Origin: Sphingomicrobium sp. XHP0239 | GTDB taxonomy: Bacteria > Pseudomonadota > Alphaproteobacteria > Sphingomonadales > Sphingomonadaceae | Length of the DNA: 64,000 nt | Reading direction: 5' to 3' | Assembly: GCF_039555325.1 (NCBI RefSeq) | Contig: NZ_CP154608.1 | Location: forward strand, 310,001-374,000 | Part shown: piece after piece, positions 26,111-35,355 of the stretch | How positions within the stretch are numbered: position 1 is the stretch's first letter | How the letters are laid out: every line of letters begins with the position of its first letter | The notes under the pieces: generated by a model | What the model was told of the DNA's origin: nothing | Databases searched by the model: none | What the model saw: only the letters and a program-made list of their open reading frames with translations | Translations under genes and position numbers: made by a program

Positions 26111-27028
26111 GTGGACAACATCACCCATAGCCTGATGGGCGGTCTCTTGAGCCAGATGGGCTTGAAGAAACTGACCGCCCGCGCGACCCCGACGCTGATC
26201 ATCGCGGCGAACCTTCCCGACGTGGACGCGGTCACCGTACTGATGGGGGTCGAACATCTGGCGATGCGCCGCGGCCTGACGCACGGACCGATCGCGATGT
26301 TGGTCCTCCCGTTGCTGCTCACGGGTCTCATGCTGCTCTACGATCGGTGGCGCCCGGCGAAGGACAAGGTGCGGCCCGGCTGGCTCCTCCTGCTCGCCTT
26401 CATCGGCACGCTCTCGCACCCCGCGCTCGACTGGCTCAACGTCTACGGCATCCGCCTCCTCGAACCCTTCAGCGATCGCTGGTTCGCGGGCGACACGCTC
26501 TTCATCATCGACCTGTGGGTCTGGGTCATGCTGCTGTTCGGCTTCACGGTGTCGCGGCGCTGGGAAAAGCGCGGCTCGCGGCGGTACACTATCCCCGCGG
26601 GCGTCAGCTTCCTTCTCATCGGCGCCTACATCGCCTTCAACGGCTGGCTCACCGGGCAGGCCGAACGCACCTCGCGCGAACTGGTCGGCAAGCAGTATCG
26701 GCTCGAACCGCAGGCGGTCGTGGCGGCGCCGGTGCCGATCGAATTCTGGCGGCGCGAGATTCTCTGGCGGGGCGGCAACCTCTACGGCTTCGGTCGATAC
26801 GGTTTCATCGACGGCGTCCTCCTGACGGGCGGCGGCGAGCCGACGGGGCTGGGCAATCGCGCCCTCCTCGCCGCGCGCGGGCGCGAGGATGTCGACGCTT
26901 TCCTGTTCTGGTCGCGGATGCCGGTAGTGCTGGAGGAAGATGGCCGCGCCATCCTCGCCGACCAGCGCTATCTCGACCGCCGCGCCCGCGACAACTTCTC
27001 GATCGACCTCGGCCCCGTCGATGAGTGA
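26111..27028 (+). CDS. DUF457/YdjM-like membrane protein (metal-dependent hydrolase-like)
   Basis: A 305-residue inner membrane protein with a GTG start. The N-terminal DNITHSLMGGLLSQMGLKK and NLPDVDAVTV match the YdjM/YbcI (DUF457) family, often described as putative metal-dependent hydrolases, with His and Asp residues near membrane helices (LSHPALDWLNVYG). Four or five hydrophobic helices span residues 60-185; the C-terminal third is soluble. Function is not established for the family. Its stop overlaps the photolyase start by 8 bp, so the two are probably cotranscribed. Confidence 0.85.
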   Translation: MDNITHSLMGGLLSQMGLKKLTARATPTLIIAANLPDVDAVTVLMGVEHLAMRRGLTHGPIAMLVLPLLLTGLMLLYDRWRPAKDKVRPGWLLLLAFIGTLSHPALDWLNVYGIRLLEPFSDRWFAGDTLFIIDLWVWVMLLFGFTVSRRWEKRGSRRYTIPAGVSFLLIGAYIAFNGWLTGQAERTSRELVGKQYRLEPQAVVAAPVPIEFWRREILWRGGNLYGFGRYGFIDGVLLTGGGEPTGLGNRALLAARGREDVDAFLFWSRMPVVLEEDGRAILADQRYLDRRARDNFSIDLGPVDE

Positions 27029-28406
27029 CGACACCCCCGTCACGATCCTCTGGTTCCGCCGCGACCTGCGCCTCTCGGACCAGGCCGCGCTGCGCTCTGC
27101 CGCGGGGGAAGGGCGGGTGGTGCCCGTCTACGTCCTCGACGACGACACGCCGGGGGATCGCAAATATGGCGGCGCCTCGCGCTGGTGGCTCCACCACAGC
27201 CTCGCCAGCCTCGCCGCCGATCTCGAGGACAAGGGCTCCCGGCTGATCCTGCGCCGCGGCCGCGTCGATCATGTCCTGCCGCAGCTCGCCGACGAACTCG
27301 GCGCCGCGCGGATCCACGCCATCCGCCACTACGAACCCTGGTGGAAGGAGGCCGAGGATCGCATCGCCGACCAGGTCGAGCTGTGCCTCCACGACGGCAA
27401 TTACCTCGAACCTCCCGGCGCCGTGACGACGGGGTCGGGCGATCCCTACAAGATCTACACCCCCTTCTGGCGCGCGTTGAAGGAACGGATGCCCCCCGCC
27501 GAACCCGAACCGCGCCCCCGCACGATCGATGCGCCCGACGCCTGGCCCGACAGCGACGATCTCGACGACTGGAAACTCCTTCCGACCGATCCCGACTGGG
27601 CCGGCGCCATGCGCGAGGAGTGGGAGCCGGGCGAGGACGGCGCGCTCAAGCGCCTGCGCGCGTTCGAGGATGCGGCCTCGTCCTACGACGGACAGCGCAA
27701 CTGCCCGTCGATCGAGGGCACCTCCAAGCTCAGCCCCCACCTCCATTGGGGCGAGATATCGCCCGCCCGCGTCTACGACCGCGTCAAGAACGCCGGCGGC
27801 ACCGTCTCGACCTTCCTCTCCGAACTGGGCTGGCGCGATTTCGGCCAGAATCTCATCCACCAATTCCCCGACTATCCCGAGAAATCCTATCGCGACTTTG
27901 ACGATTTCGAATGGCGCGACTTCCGTTCCTCGACCGCGCGCGAGGATTTCGAGGCCTGGACGAAGGGCCGGACCGGCTATCCCATCGTCGATGCGGGAAT
28001 GCGCCAGCTGTGGGCGATCGGCTGGATCCACAATCGCGTCCGGATGATCGTCGCCAGCTTTCTCGTGAAGCATCTGCTGATCGACTGGCGCGAGGGCGAG
28101 CAATGGTTCTGGGACTGCCTCGTCGATGCGGACTACGGATCGAACGGCACCAACTGGCAGTGGATTGCGGGCACCGGCGTGGACAGCAACATGTTCCCCC
28201 GCATCATGGCGCCCCTGTCGCAGTCCGAGAAGTTCGACGCCGCCGACTATATCCGCCACTGGGTGCCCGAACTCGCGGACCTGTCGGACGCGGACATCCA
28301 CGATCCTTCCGACGACCGGCGACCCGCCGATTATCCCGCCCGCCGGATCGAACATAAGGAAGCGCGCGAACGGGCGCTCGACACCTACCGCGCGATGAAG
28401 GGCTGA
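27021..28406 (+). CDS. phrB: deoxyribodipyrimidine photolyase
   Basis: A 461-residue flavoprotein that uses light to split cyclobutane pyrimidine dimers. It opens TILWFRRDLRLSDQAAL, the photolyase N-terminal domain. The C-terminal FAD domain shows SKLSPHLHWGEISP, WRDFGQNLIHQFP, TGYPIVDAGMRQLW, GWIHNRVRMIVASFLVKHLL and DADYGSNGTNWQWIAGTG, all in normal order. The electron-transfer tryptophans sit in these blocks. It overlaps the DUF457 gene and the cfa gene (TGATG), a small operon. Confidence 0.96.
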   Translation: MSDDTPVTILWFRRDLRLSDQAALRSAAGEGRVVPVYVLDDDTPGDRKYGGASRWWLHHSLASLAADLEDKGSRLILRRGRVDHVLPQLADELGAARIHAIRHYEPWWKEAEDRIADQVELCLHDGNYLEPPGAVTTGSGDPYKIYTPFWRALKERMPPAEPEPRPRTIDAPDAWPDSDDLDDWKLLPTDPDWAGAMREEWEPGEDGALKRLRAFEDAASSYDGQRNCPSIEGTSKLSPHLHWGEISPARVYDRVKNAGGTVSTFLSELGWRDFGQNLIHQFPDYPEKSYRDFDDFEWRDFRSSTAREDFEAWTKGRTGYPIVDAGMRQLWAIGWIHNRVRMIVASFLVKHLLIDWREGEQWFWDCLVDADYGSNGTNWQWIAGTGVDSNMFPRIMAPLSQSEKFDAADYIRHWVPELADLSDADIHDPSDDRRPADYPARRIEHKEARERALDTYRAMKG

Positions 28407-29650
28407 TGGCGAGCCGGGGGGAACATCTGCTGCGCGGCGACCGCGGTTTTGCGACCGGCGACAGCCGGATCGGACGGCTGCTCGCGCCCGCCTTCGCCAA
28501 GGTCATCGACCAGTTGGACGCGCGGCTCGAACGGGGCGGCATCCACGGGACGCTTCCCGACGGCACGCGCCGCGACGTCGGCTTTCACGCGCCCGGTCAT
28601 GTCGCGACCTTCCACGTCCATTCCTACATGGCGCTGGTGCGGCTGGCGCTGGCCGGATCGGTCGGCCTCTACAAGGCGTGGGAGCGGGGCGAATGGTCGT
28701 CGCCCGACATCGTGCCGCTGTGCGCCCTGTTCATGGACAATGCCGCCAGCCTCGACGATGCCGCGCGGGCCAAGGGTCCCATGCGCCTTCTCAACGCGGG
28801 CATGCACCGGCTGCGCGACAATGGCATCGGCCGCGCGCGCGAGAATATCGCCGCCCACTACGACCTCGGCAACGATTTCTACGCTGCCTGGCTCGACCCG
28901 ACGATGAGCTATTCGAGCGCCATCTGGGCCGAAGGCGACGATCTGGAAACGGCGCAGCGACGCAAGATCGACGCCTTGCTCGACCGGCTCGAGGTCAAGG
29001 AAGGCGCCCGCCTGCTCGAGATCGGCTGCGGCTGGGGCAGCCTCGCCATCGCGGCGGCGCAGCGGGGCGCCCGCGTCACCGCACTGACCCTGTCCACCGA
29101 ACAGAAGGGCTGGGCCGAACGGCATATCGCCGCCGCGGGCCTGTCCGACCGGATCGAGGTCCGGTTGCAGGATTATCGCGAATGCGAAGGCCCCTACGAC
29201 GCCATCGCCAGCGTCGAGATGGTCGAGGCCGTGGGCGAACGCTGGTGGCCGGCGTGGTTCGACGCCATCGCGCGCAATCTCAAGTCCGGCGGCCGCGCCG
29301 CGATCCAGTATATCGCGATCGACGACGCGCTCTTCCCCGCCTATCGCAAGAGCGCCGATTTCATCCAGACCTACATCTTCCCCGGCGGCATGCTGGTGAG
29401 CGAGGATCGTTTCCGGTCGCTTGCCGCCGATCGCGGGCTCGACTGGGTCGATCGCCACGATTTCGGCCTCGATTATGCGCGCACGCTCGCCTGCTGGCGG
29501 CAGCGCTACGACCGGGCGGTCGCGACCGGCGCGCTCGACGGGTTCAGCCGCCGCTTCCACGACCTGTGGCGCTTCTACCTCGATTATTGCGAGGGGGGCT
29601 TTCGCGGCGGGGGGATCGACGTTGCGCAGGTGACACTGGTCCGCGGCTGA
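28406..29650 (+). CDS. cfa: cyclopropane-fatty-acyl-phospholipid synthase
   Basis: A 414-residue SAM-dependent enzyme that adds a methylene bridge to unsaturated phospholipid acyl chains. The lipid-side motif NIAAHYDLGNDFYAAWLDPTM and the methyltransferase core GARLLEIGCGWGSLAIAAAQRG are clear, as are SVEMVEAVGERWW and QTYIFPGGML. Length is normal for Cfa. It starts inside the photolyase stop codon; photolyase-cfa pairings occur in other alphaproteobacteria and suggest a joint stress role, which is inference. Confidence 0.95.
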   Translation: MASRGEHLLRGDRGFATGDSRIGRLLAPAFAKVIDQLDARLERGGIHGTLPDGTRRDVGFHAPGHVATFHVHSYMALVRLALAGSVGLYKAWERGEWSSPDIVPLCALFMDNAASLDDAARAKGPMRLLNAGMHRLRDNGIGRARENIAAHYDLGNDFYAAWLDPTMSYSSAIWAEGDDLETAQRRKIDALLDRLEVKEGARLLEIGCGWGSLAIAAAQRGARVTALTLSTEQKGWAERHIAAAGLSDRIEVRLQDYRECEGPYDAIASVEMVEAVGERWWPAWFDAIARNLKSGGRAAIQYIAIDDALFPAYRKSADFIQTYIFPGGMLVSEDRFRSLAADRGLDWVDRHDFGLDYARTLACWRQRYDRAVATGALDGFSRRFHDLWRFYLDYCEGGFRGGGIDVAQVTLVRG

Positions 29651-29765
29651 GCCGCCTTTTCGACGAAGGGCGGGGGTGACCGATTGGCGTTTTTCGCTTG
29701 GTCGTGCTATTTCATCCCGTCAAATCAATGCGTCGATCCGTGTCGGCGCTAGGGAGTTTGTTCAG

Positions 29766-30083
29766 ATGATTCACTACGCCGTTCTCGCCATGACCGTCCT
29801 TTTCCAGCCCGTGTCCGGGGAAACGCCCAGCGATGCGCAGGCCGACGTCGATCGCGACGGGATCGAGGAAGAAGCGGTCGTCACCACGACCTCGGAAGAG
29901 ATCGAGGCCGCGGCGCAGGTCGACGAGCCGGTCATCTGCAAGCGCACCACGATCGTCGGCAGCAAGTTCAAGAAGAAGGTCTGCGGCACGCCGTCCGAAT
30001 GGGCAGTCATGGAAGGCCGCAGCCAGGACGTCACCGGTCAGATGCAGCGGCGCGGCAAGGGCATGGACCCCAACGGGCGCTAA
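29766..30083 (+). CDS. small exported protein with two conserved cysteines, unknown function
   Basis: A 105-residue protein. The ATG at 29766 has GGGAG about nine bases upstream and begins a short hydrophobic segment (MIHYAVLAMTVLFQPVSG), likely a signal peptide. The mature region is acidic, then contains VICKRTTIVGSKFKKKVCGT, with two cysteines 16 residues apart, and SEWAVMEGRSQDV. This cysteine-bearing block looks like one I associate with short exported proteins of sphingomonads. No function is known to me. An in-frame start at 29676 lacks a ribosome-binding site. Confidence 0.65.
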   Translation: MIHYAVLAMTVLFQPVSGETPSDAQADVDRDGIEEEAVVTTTSEEIEAAAQVDEPVICKRTTIVGSKFKKKVCGTPSEWAVMEGRSQDVTGQMQRRGKGMDPNGR

Positions 30084-30092
30084 TCGCCCGTA

Positions 30093-30803
30093 TCAGCCCT
30101 CGACGCGAAACGTCTCGCCCGAGGGGGCGTCCGACCGGAGGCGTTCGACCAGCGCCTTCGCCACCACTTGCGGCTCCTTCACCGTCTCGGGATTCTCGCC
30201 CGGAAAGGCGCGCGCCCGCATCGTCGTGCGCGTGGCCCCGGGGTCGAGCAGGTGGACGCGGATCCGCCCGTGATTCTCGTTTTCCTGCGCGTAGGACTTG
30301 AGCAAGGTCTCGAGCGCCGCCTTGCTGGCGCCGTAGGCACCCCAGAAGGCACGCGGGCTCGCTCCGACCGACGAAGTGACGCCGACGACCTCGGCCTGCC
30401 CCGCTTCGCGCAGCAACGGGTCGAACGCCCCGATCAGCGCCTGATTGGCGAGCAGGTTGAGGCTGACCAGCCGCACGAACTCGTTGCCGTCGATGGCCTG
30501 CACGGGCGTCAACGTGCCGAGCGTCCCGGCATTCAGCACGAGCATATCGAGCTTGTCCCACCGCCCGGCGATCGCCTGGCCCAACCGGCCGATATTGCCG
30601 TCTTCCAGAAGGTCCATCGGCGCGATGGTGGCGCTTCCGCCCGCCGCGTGAATGCGTTCCTCGACCTGTTCCAGATCGTCAGTGGACCGCGCGACGAGGA
30701 TGACGTGCGCGCCCTCTGCTGCCAGTTCCTCGGCGATGGCCGCGCCGATGCCGCGGCTCGCGCCCGTGACGAGCGCGGTCTTGTCGGTAAAATTCTGGGT
30801 CAT
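30093..30803 (-). CDS. SDR family NAD(P)-dependent oxidoreductase
   Basis: A 236-residue short-chain dehydrogenase/reductase. The cofactor site TALVTGASRGIGAAIAEELA is classical, NAG appears in LVLNAGTLG, and the catalytic Ser-Tyr-Lys are in SSVGASPRAFWGAYGASKAAL. It reduces or oxidises a carbonyl with NAD(P); the substrate is unknown. It starts one base after the purF stop, so it is the second gene of a purF unit. The C-terminus converges on the small exported protein with a 9-bp gap. Confidence 0.92.
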   Translation of the reverse strand: MTQNFTDKTALVTGASRGIGAAIAEELAAEGAHVILVARSTDDLEQVEERIHAAGGSATIAPMDLLEDGNIGRLGQAIAGRWDKLDMLVLNAGTLGTLTPVQAIDGNEFVRLVSLNLLANQALIGAFDPLLREAGQAEVVGVTSSVGASPRAFWGAYGASKAALETLLKSYAQENENHGRIRVHLLDPGATRTTMRARAFPGENPETVKEPQVVAKALVERLRSDAPSGETFRVEG

Positions 30804-30804
30804 T

Positions 30805-32253
30805 CTATTCGTCGGCCACCAGTTCGAGTTGTTCGGGGGGCGTCTCGCGATCCCGATCGGTCAGCGTGGTCGGATAATCGCCCGAGAAGCAGGCATCGCA
30901 CCGCTGCGGCGCCGCATCGTCGCGGCGATCGCCCAACGCGTGATACAGGCCTTCGAGCGAAATGAACGCCAAGCTGTCGGCCTGGATATGCTCGCACATC
31001 GCCTTCAGATCCATGTTCGCCGCGAGCAGCTTGTCGCGCTCGGGCGTATCGACGCCGTAGAAGCAGGAAAAGCGCGTCGGCGGAGAGGCGATGCGCATAT
31101 GCACCTCGCGCGCGCCCGCATCACGCATCATCTGCACGATCTTGAGGCTTGTGGTGCCACGAACGATGCTGTCGTCGACAAGCACCACCGACTTGCCCTT
31201 GACCAGCGCCGCATTGGCATTGTGCTTCAGCTTAACGCCCAGGTGCCGCACCCCGTCGCCCGGCTGGATGAACGTCCGCCCGACATAATGCGAGCGGATG
31301 ATCCCCAGTTCGAACGGAATGTTGCTCGCCTGCGCGAAGCCGATCGCCGCGGGCACCCCGCTGTCGGGGACGGGCACGACCAGATCGGCCTCCACCGGCG
31401 CCTCGCGCGCCAGTTCGGCCCCGATCGACTTTCGCGTATGATAGACGCTCGTCCCCTCGACGATGCTGTCGGGGCGCGAGAAATAGACATGTTCGAAGAT
31501 GCAGGGCCGCGCCCGCCGCTCTTCGAACGGAAAGCGGCTTTCCACGCCCTCGTCGGACACGATCACGATCTCGCCCGGCTCGACGTCGCGGATATATTCC
31601 GCCCCGATGACGTCGAACGCCACGCTTTCGGACGCGAACACGATGCTGTCGTTGAACTGGCCCATCACCAGCGGCCGCACGCCCAGCGGATCGCGGCACG
31701 CCACCAGCCCGTCGGGCAGCAGGCACACGAGGCTGTAGGCCCCCTCGACCTTCTTGAGCGCCTTCACCAGCCGCTTCACCGCGGTCGCCTTGGTCGACGT
31801 CGCGACGAGATGGATGATCACCTCGGTATCGCTGGTCGACTGGAAGATGCTGCCGTTCGAGATCAGCTTGTCGCGCAGCGTCATCGCGTTCGACAGATTG
31901 CCGTTGTGCGCGATCGCGAACCCGCCGGTGGCAAGATCGGCGAACAGCGGCTGCACGTTGCGCAGCGCCGTCTCGCCCGTCGTCGAATAGCGCACGTGGC
32001 CGATCGCCGCGCGTCCCGCCAGCTTGCGGATGATGTCGTCGCGATCGAAGTTGCCCGCGACATGGCCCATCGCGCGGTGCGAATGGAAGTTCGCGCCGTC
32101 GTGCGCGACGATCCCCGCGGCTTCCTGTCCGCGATGCTGCAGCGCATGCAGCCCGAGCGCCACCACGCTGGCGGCGCCGTCGGCGCCCCACACGCCGAAC
32201 ACGCCGCATTCCTCGCGCAATTTGTCGTCGTCGAATGGATTGGTCGTGAGCAT
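30805..32253 (-). CDS. purF: amidophosphoribosyltransferase
   Basis: A 482-residue enzyme for the first committed step of purine synthesis, making phosphoribosylamine from PRPP and glutamine. A short propeptide is followed by LREECGVFGVWG, where the Cys becomes the N-terminal nucleophile after processing. The glutaminase domain has ALQHRGQEAAGI and IGHVRYSTTG; the transferase domain has the PRPP loop VVLVDDSIVRGTTS. Length and order are standard. cvpA, its frequent partner, is elsewhere in the window beside radA. Confidence 0.97.
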   Translation of the reverse strand: MLTTNPFDDDKLREECGVFGVWGADGAASVVALGLHALQHRGQEAAGIVAHDGANFHSHRAMGHVAGNFDRDDIIRKLAGRAAIGHVRYSTTGETALRNVQPLFADLATGGFAIAHNGNLSNAMTLRDKLISNGSIFQSTSDTEVIIHLVATSTKATAVKRLVKALKKVEGAYSLVCLLPDGLVACRDPLGVRPLVMGQFNDSIVFASESVAFDVIGAEYIRDVEPGEIVIVSDEGVESRFPFEERRARPCIFEHVYFSRPDSIVEGTSVYHTRKSIGAELAREAPVEADLVVPVPDSGVPAAIGFAQASNIPFELGIIRSHYVGRTFIQPGDGVRHLGVKLKHNANAALVKGKSVVLVDDSIVRGTTSLKIVQMMRDAGAREVHMRIASPPTRFSCFYGVDTPERDKLLAANMDLKAMCEHIQADSLAFISLEGLYHALGDRRDDAAPQRCDACFSGDYPTTLTDRDRETPPEQLELVADE

Positions 32254-32284
32254 CTGGCTATCCCGGTCCCGCAGCAGTGATGCG

Positions 32285-32313
32285 CATATAGGAAGCGTCG
32301 GGCGCTTTGTCTC
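32285..32313 (-). promoter_or_regulatory. candidate purF promoter
   Basis: On the reverse strand GAGACA (32313-32308) and TATATG (32290-32285) are spaced 17 bp apart, about 30 bp before the purF start. Four of six -35 positions and most -10 positions fit. No PurR-like operator is evident. Confidence 0.42.
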
Positions 32314-32384
32314 CTGTTCGTCAAGAAAAGGAGCCGGAACCCCTTTTCGAGCATTGGCAGATCGGACCGAGAAGGAGCAAGAAG

Positions 32385-32633
32385 ATGGCCAAGGACCACG
32401 GCGACAGCATCAAGAACGACAAACTCTACGAGGACCTGCGCGAGGAAGGCTATTCCAAGTCCAAGGCCGCGGCGATCTCGAATGCCGAGGCGAACGACGA
32501 CATCGAACGCGATTCGCGCCCCTACGAGGAGCGCACCAAGGAAGAGCTCTACGACCTGGCGCAGGAAATCGATCTCGAGGGGCGCAGCGACATGACCAAG
32601 GACGAACTTATCGCGGCCCTGCGCGACCAGTGA
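32385..32633 (+). CDS. small DUF7218-like protein with a Rho N-terminal-like segment
   Basis: An 82-residue highly charged protein starting MAKDHGDSIKNDKLYEDLRE. The opening and the block YSKSKAAAISNAEAN resemble the DUF7218 family, and the C-terminal half (ERTKEELYDLAQEIDLEGRS to LIAALRDQ) resembles the Rho N-terminal helical fold seen in small nucleic-acid-linked proteins. The ATG at 32385 has AGAAGGAGC upstream, a strong ribosome-binding site. Its stop overlaps the GTG of the lipoprotein gene. Function is not known. Confidence 0.75.
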   Translation: MAKDHGDSIKNDKLYEDLREEGYSKSKAAAISNAEANDDIERDSRPYEERTKEELYDLAQEIDLEGRSDMTKDELIAALRDQ

Positions 32634-33073
32634 GGGTCGTGCCGATCGCCGCCGCGCTGCTCGCGCTCGCTGCCTGCGGGGGAGGGGACGATGCTTCCGA
32701 CGCGCCTTCCACCGCCGCGCCGGGCGAGGGGCTGGGGCCCGCTTTCTACGCATTGGGCGAACGCAGCGGCCTATGCGCCGCCTCGGACAACGGCGCCGCC
32801 ATGATCGTCTATGCCGACGACACCGACGCCAACTGCATGGTCGAAGGACAGATCGTCACGGGCGAGGGCGGCGCACTCGCGCTGGTCCCGCGCGGCGACG
32901 ACCAGTGCCGCATTCCGATCGAGGATCGGGGCCAGTCGATCCGCCTCGGCGACGGGGGCGAGGCCTGCGCCTATTATTGCGGCGGCGATGTCAGCTTTGC
33001 AGGCCGAGAACTCACGAAGAATTGGGACGAAACGCCCGATCTTCGCGATGCGGCAGGGGACCCGCTCTGTTGA
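32630..33073 (+). CDS. putative lipoprotein with several cysteines, unknown function
   Basis: A 147-residue protein from a GTG that overlaps the previous stop (GTGA); another GTG at 32639 would remove three residues. A signal peptide ends in LLALAACG, a lipobox. The mature part has six further cysteines, including ACAYYCGG, that may form disulfides or bind metal, and a segment (GALALVPRGDDQCRIPIED) suggesting a small beta domain. Related sphingomonad proteins are unannotated as far as I know. Its last codons contain the -35 box of the next gene. Confidence 0.68.
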   Translation: MRVVPIAAALLALAACGGGDDASDAPSTAAPGEGLGPAFYALGERSGLCAASDNGAAMIVYADDTDANCMVEGQIVTGEGGALALVPRGDDQCRIPIEDRGQSIRLGDGGEACAYYCGGDVSFAGRELTKNWDETPDLRDAAGDPLC

Positions 33074-33098
33074 CCTTTACGGAAACGTAAAGTATAAA
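33070..33098 (+). promoter_or_regulatory. merR-acyl-CoA dehydrogenase promoter with embedded palindromic operator
   Basis: TTGACC (33070-33075) and TATAAA (33093-33098) are separated by exactly 17 bp. The spacer is almost wholly occupied by CTTTACGGAAACGTAAAG (33075-33092), two perfect 7-bp arms around GAAA. A MerR-family protein bound here would cover the promoter. The arms resemble published LiuR-type operators for branched-chain amino acid and acyl-CoA catabolism, as I recall them. The -35 box overlaps the stop of the upstream lipoprotein gene. Confidence 0.8.
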
Positions 33099-33105
33099 TG
33101 CGGGC

Positions 33106-33495
33106 ATGTTGGCGAAGCAACACGACCCGCAGGACAGCTACACGATCGGCGAGATGTGCGATGAATTCGACGTCACCGCGCGGGCGCTTCGCTTCTACGA
33201 GGACGAACGGCTGATCGCGCCGCGGCGGGTCGGGACCCAGCGCCTCTATTCCGAGCGTGACCGCGCCCGCGTCGCCTGGATCCTGCGCGGCAAGCGCGTG
33301 GGGTTCAGCCTCAAGGACATCGGCGAACTGCTCGATCTCTACGACCTCGGCGACGCGCGCAAGACGCAGCGCGCGGTCACGCTCGACAAGTGTCAGCAGC
33401 GGATCGACGCGCTGACACGCCAGAAAGCCGATATCGACGAAACATTGGAAGAACTGGAAGGCTTCGTGCGCCTTCTGTCAGCTCAAGAGGATTAG
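33106..33495 (+). CDS. MerR family transcriptional regulator (LiuR-like)
   Basis: A 129-residue regulator. The winged helix reads YTIGEMCDEFDVTARALRFYEDERLIAP, typical of the MerR fold, followed by an RLYSERDRARV wing and a C-terminal coiled coil (QQRIDALTRQKADIDETLEELE) for dimerisation. There is no cysteine cluster for metal sensing, so a metabolite such as an acyl-CoA is more likely. It is three bases ahead of an acyl-CoA dehydrogenase gene and behind a promoter whose spacer carries a palindrome, so autoregulation is probable. Confidence 0.9.
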   Translation: MLAKQHDPQDSYTIGEMCDEFDVTARALRFYEDERLIAPRRVGTQRLYSERDRARVAWILRGKRVGFSLKDIGELLDLYDLGDARKTQRAVTLDKCQQRIDALTRQKADIDETLEELEGFVRLLSAQED

Positions 33496-33498
33496 ACC

Positions 33499-35295
33499 AT
33501 GCCCGTTTACGAAGCCCCCGTGCGCGACACCAAATATCTGCTCGAGCAGATCGTCGGACTGCCCAACTACGCCAACCTGCCCGGCTTCCAGAACGCCGAC
33601 GCTGACGTGGTCGAGGCGATCCTGACCGAAGGGGGCAAGTTCGCCGCCGAAGTGCTCGCGCCGTTGAACCGCATTGGGGACGAGGAAGGCTGCACCCGTC
33701 ACGACGACGGCAGCGTGACCACTCCGCCGGGCTTTCGGGAGGCATTCGAACAATTCCGCGAGGGCGGGTGGGGCACTCTGGCCTTTCCCGAACAATATGG
33801 CGGACAGGATCTGCCCCACGTGCTGTCGACCGCGTTCGCCGAATATGTGACCGCCGCGAACCAGGGGTTCGAGATGTACAACGGCCTCACCCAGGGCGCG
33901 ATCGCCGCGCTGCTGGCCGTCGGGTCGCAGGAGCAGAAGGACACCTACGCGCCCAAGATGGTGTCGCTCGAATGGACCGGCACCATGAATCTCACCGAGC
34001 CGCATTGCGGTACCGACCTGGGGCTCATCAAGACCAAGGCAGTCCCGCAGGACGACGGCACCTACAAGATTTCGGGCACCAAGATCTTCATTTCGGCGGG
34101 CGAGCACGACCTGTCGGAAAACATCGTCCACATGGTCCTCGCCAAGATGCCGGACAGCCCCGACAACGTGAAGGGCATCTCGATGTTCATCGTGCCCAAG
34201 TTCCTCGTGAACGAGGACGGGTCGCTGGGCGAACGCAACGCCGTCTTCTGCGGTTCGATCGAGGAGAAGATGGGCATCCACGGCAACTCGACCTGCGTGA
34301 TGAATTATGACGAGGCGACCGGCTATCTGATCGGCGAGAAGGAGAAGGGGCTGGCCGCGATGTTCATCATGATGAACGCCGCCCGCCTCGGCGTCGGGCT
34401 CCAGGGCCTCGCGCAGGGCGACGCCGCCTACCAGAATGCGGTGGCCTATGCGAAGGACCGCCGCCAGGGCAAGGCGCTGGTCGCCGACGAGCGCGAAGAG
34501 GGCGCGAAGGCCGACAGCATCATGGTCCACCCCGACGTGCGGCGGATGCTGATGAACGCCCGCGCCTTCACCGAAGCGTCGCGCGCGCTGATCCTCTGGG
34601 GGGCGCTCCAGGTCGACCTTGCCCACAAGGCGCAGACCGAAGAGGAACGCGAGCGGGCCGACGATCTCATCAGCCTGCTCACCCCCGTCATCAAGGGCTA
34701 TCTGACCGACAAGGGCTTCGAGACCGCGGTCGAGAGCCAGCAGGTCTTCGGCGGTCACGGCTATATCCGCGAATGGGGCGTCGAACAGTTCGTGCGCGAT
34801 GCGCGGATCGCGCAGATCTACGAGGGCACCAACGGCATCCAGGCGATGGATCTCGTCGGCCGCAAGCTGGCCAAGGATGGCGGCCGCGCGGTGCGCGCCT
34901 TCTTCGAGATCGTCGGCGAGGATATCGCCACCGCCAAGCAGTCGGGCGATCCGGCGGGCGTCGCCGAACCGCTCGAAAAGGCGATGGGTCATCTGCAGGG
35001 CGCGACCATGTGGCTGGCCCAGAACGGGCCGAGCAACCCCAACAACGTCGGCGCCGCAGCTTATGCCTACATGGACCTCATGGGCCTCGTGTCGCTCGGC
35101 TGGATGTGGCTCAAGATGGCGGGCAAGAGCGCTGCGCTGAAGGACGAAGCGGGCGAGGACGCGGCCTTCCACGACGCGAAGATCACCACCGCGCGCTACT
35201 TCGCCGAACGGATGCTTCCGGAAGCCGGATCGCTGCGCCGCAAGGTCGAGGCCGGTGCCGAAACGCTCATGAAGCTGCCGGCCGAAGCCTTCTGA
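33499..35295 (+). CDS. acyl-CoA dehydrogenase, long form with C-terminal domain
   Basis: A 598-residue FAD enzyme that oxidises an acyl-CoA to the trans-2-enoyl-CoA. Hallmarks are [19 protein letters not shown] in the flavin site, [30 protein letters not shown], and the catalytic region [29 protein letters not shown]. The length of about 600 with an extra C-terminal domain places it with the DmdC/long-chain group rather than classical 380-residue enzymes. It is in one operon with the MerR regulator. Chain length and true substrate cannot be read. Confidence 0.94.
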   Translation: MPVYEAPVRDTKYLLEQIVGLPNYANLPGFQNADADVVEAILTEGGKFAAEVLAPLNRIGDEEGCTRHDDGSVTTPPGFREAFEQFREGGWGTLAFPEQYGGQDLPHVLSTAFAEYVTAANQGFEMYNGLTQGAIAALLAVGSQEQKDTYAPKMVSLEWTGTMNLTEPHCGTDLGLIKTKAVPQDDGTYKISGTKIFISAGEHDLSENIVHMVLAKMPDSPDNVKGISMFIVPKFLVNEDGSLGERNAVFCGSIEEKMGIHGNSTCVMNYDEATGYLIGEKEKGLAAMFIMMNAARLGVGLQGLAQGDAAYQNAVAYAKDRRQGKALVADEREEGAKADSIMVHPDVRRMLMNARAFTEASRALILWGALQVDLAHKAQTEEERERADDLISLLTPVIKGYLTDKGFETAVESQQVFGGHGYIREWGVEQFVRDARIAQIYEGTNGIQAMDLVGRKLAKDGGRAVRAFFEIVGEDIATAKQSGDPAGVAEPLEKAMGHLQGATMWLAQNGPSNPNNVGAAAYAYMDLMGLVSLGWMWLKMAGKSAALKDEAGEDAAFHDAKITTARYFAERMLPEAGSLRRKVEAGAETLMKLPAEAF

Positions 35296-35355
35296 TCCGA
35301 CGGCCGACAGGCTGCGCGGCCGTAGGATCTCGACCGGTCTGTAGGAAATGGGAGC

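Noticed and set aside
32307..32384. Upstream extension of the DUF7218-like gene
   Set aside because: The family's conserved start MAKDHG is at 32385, right after a strong ribosome-binding site.
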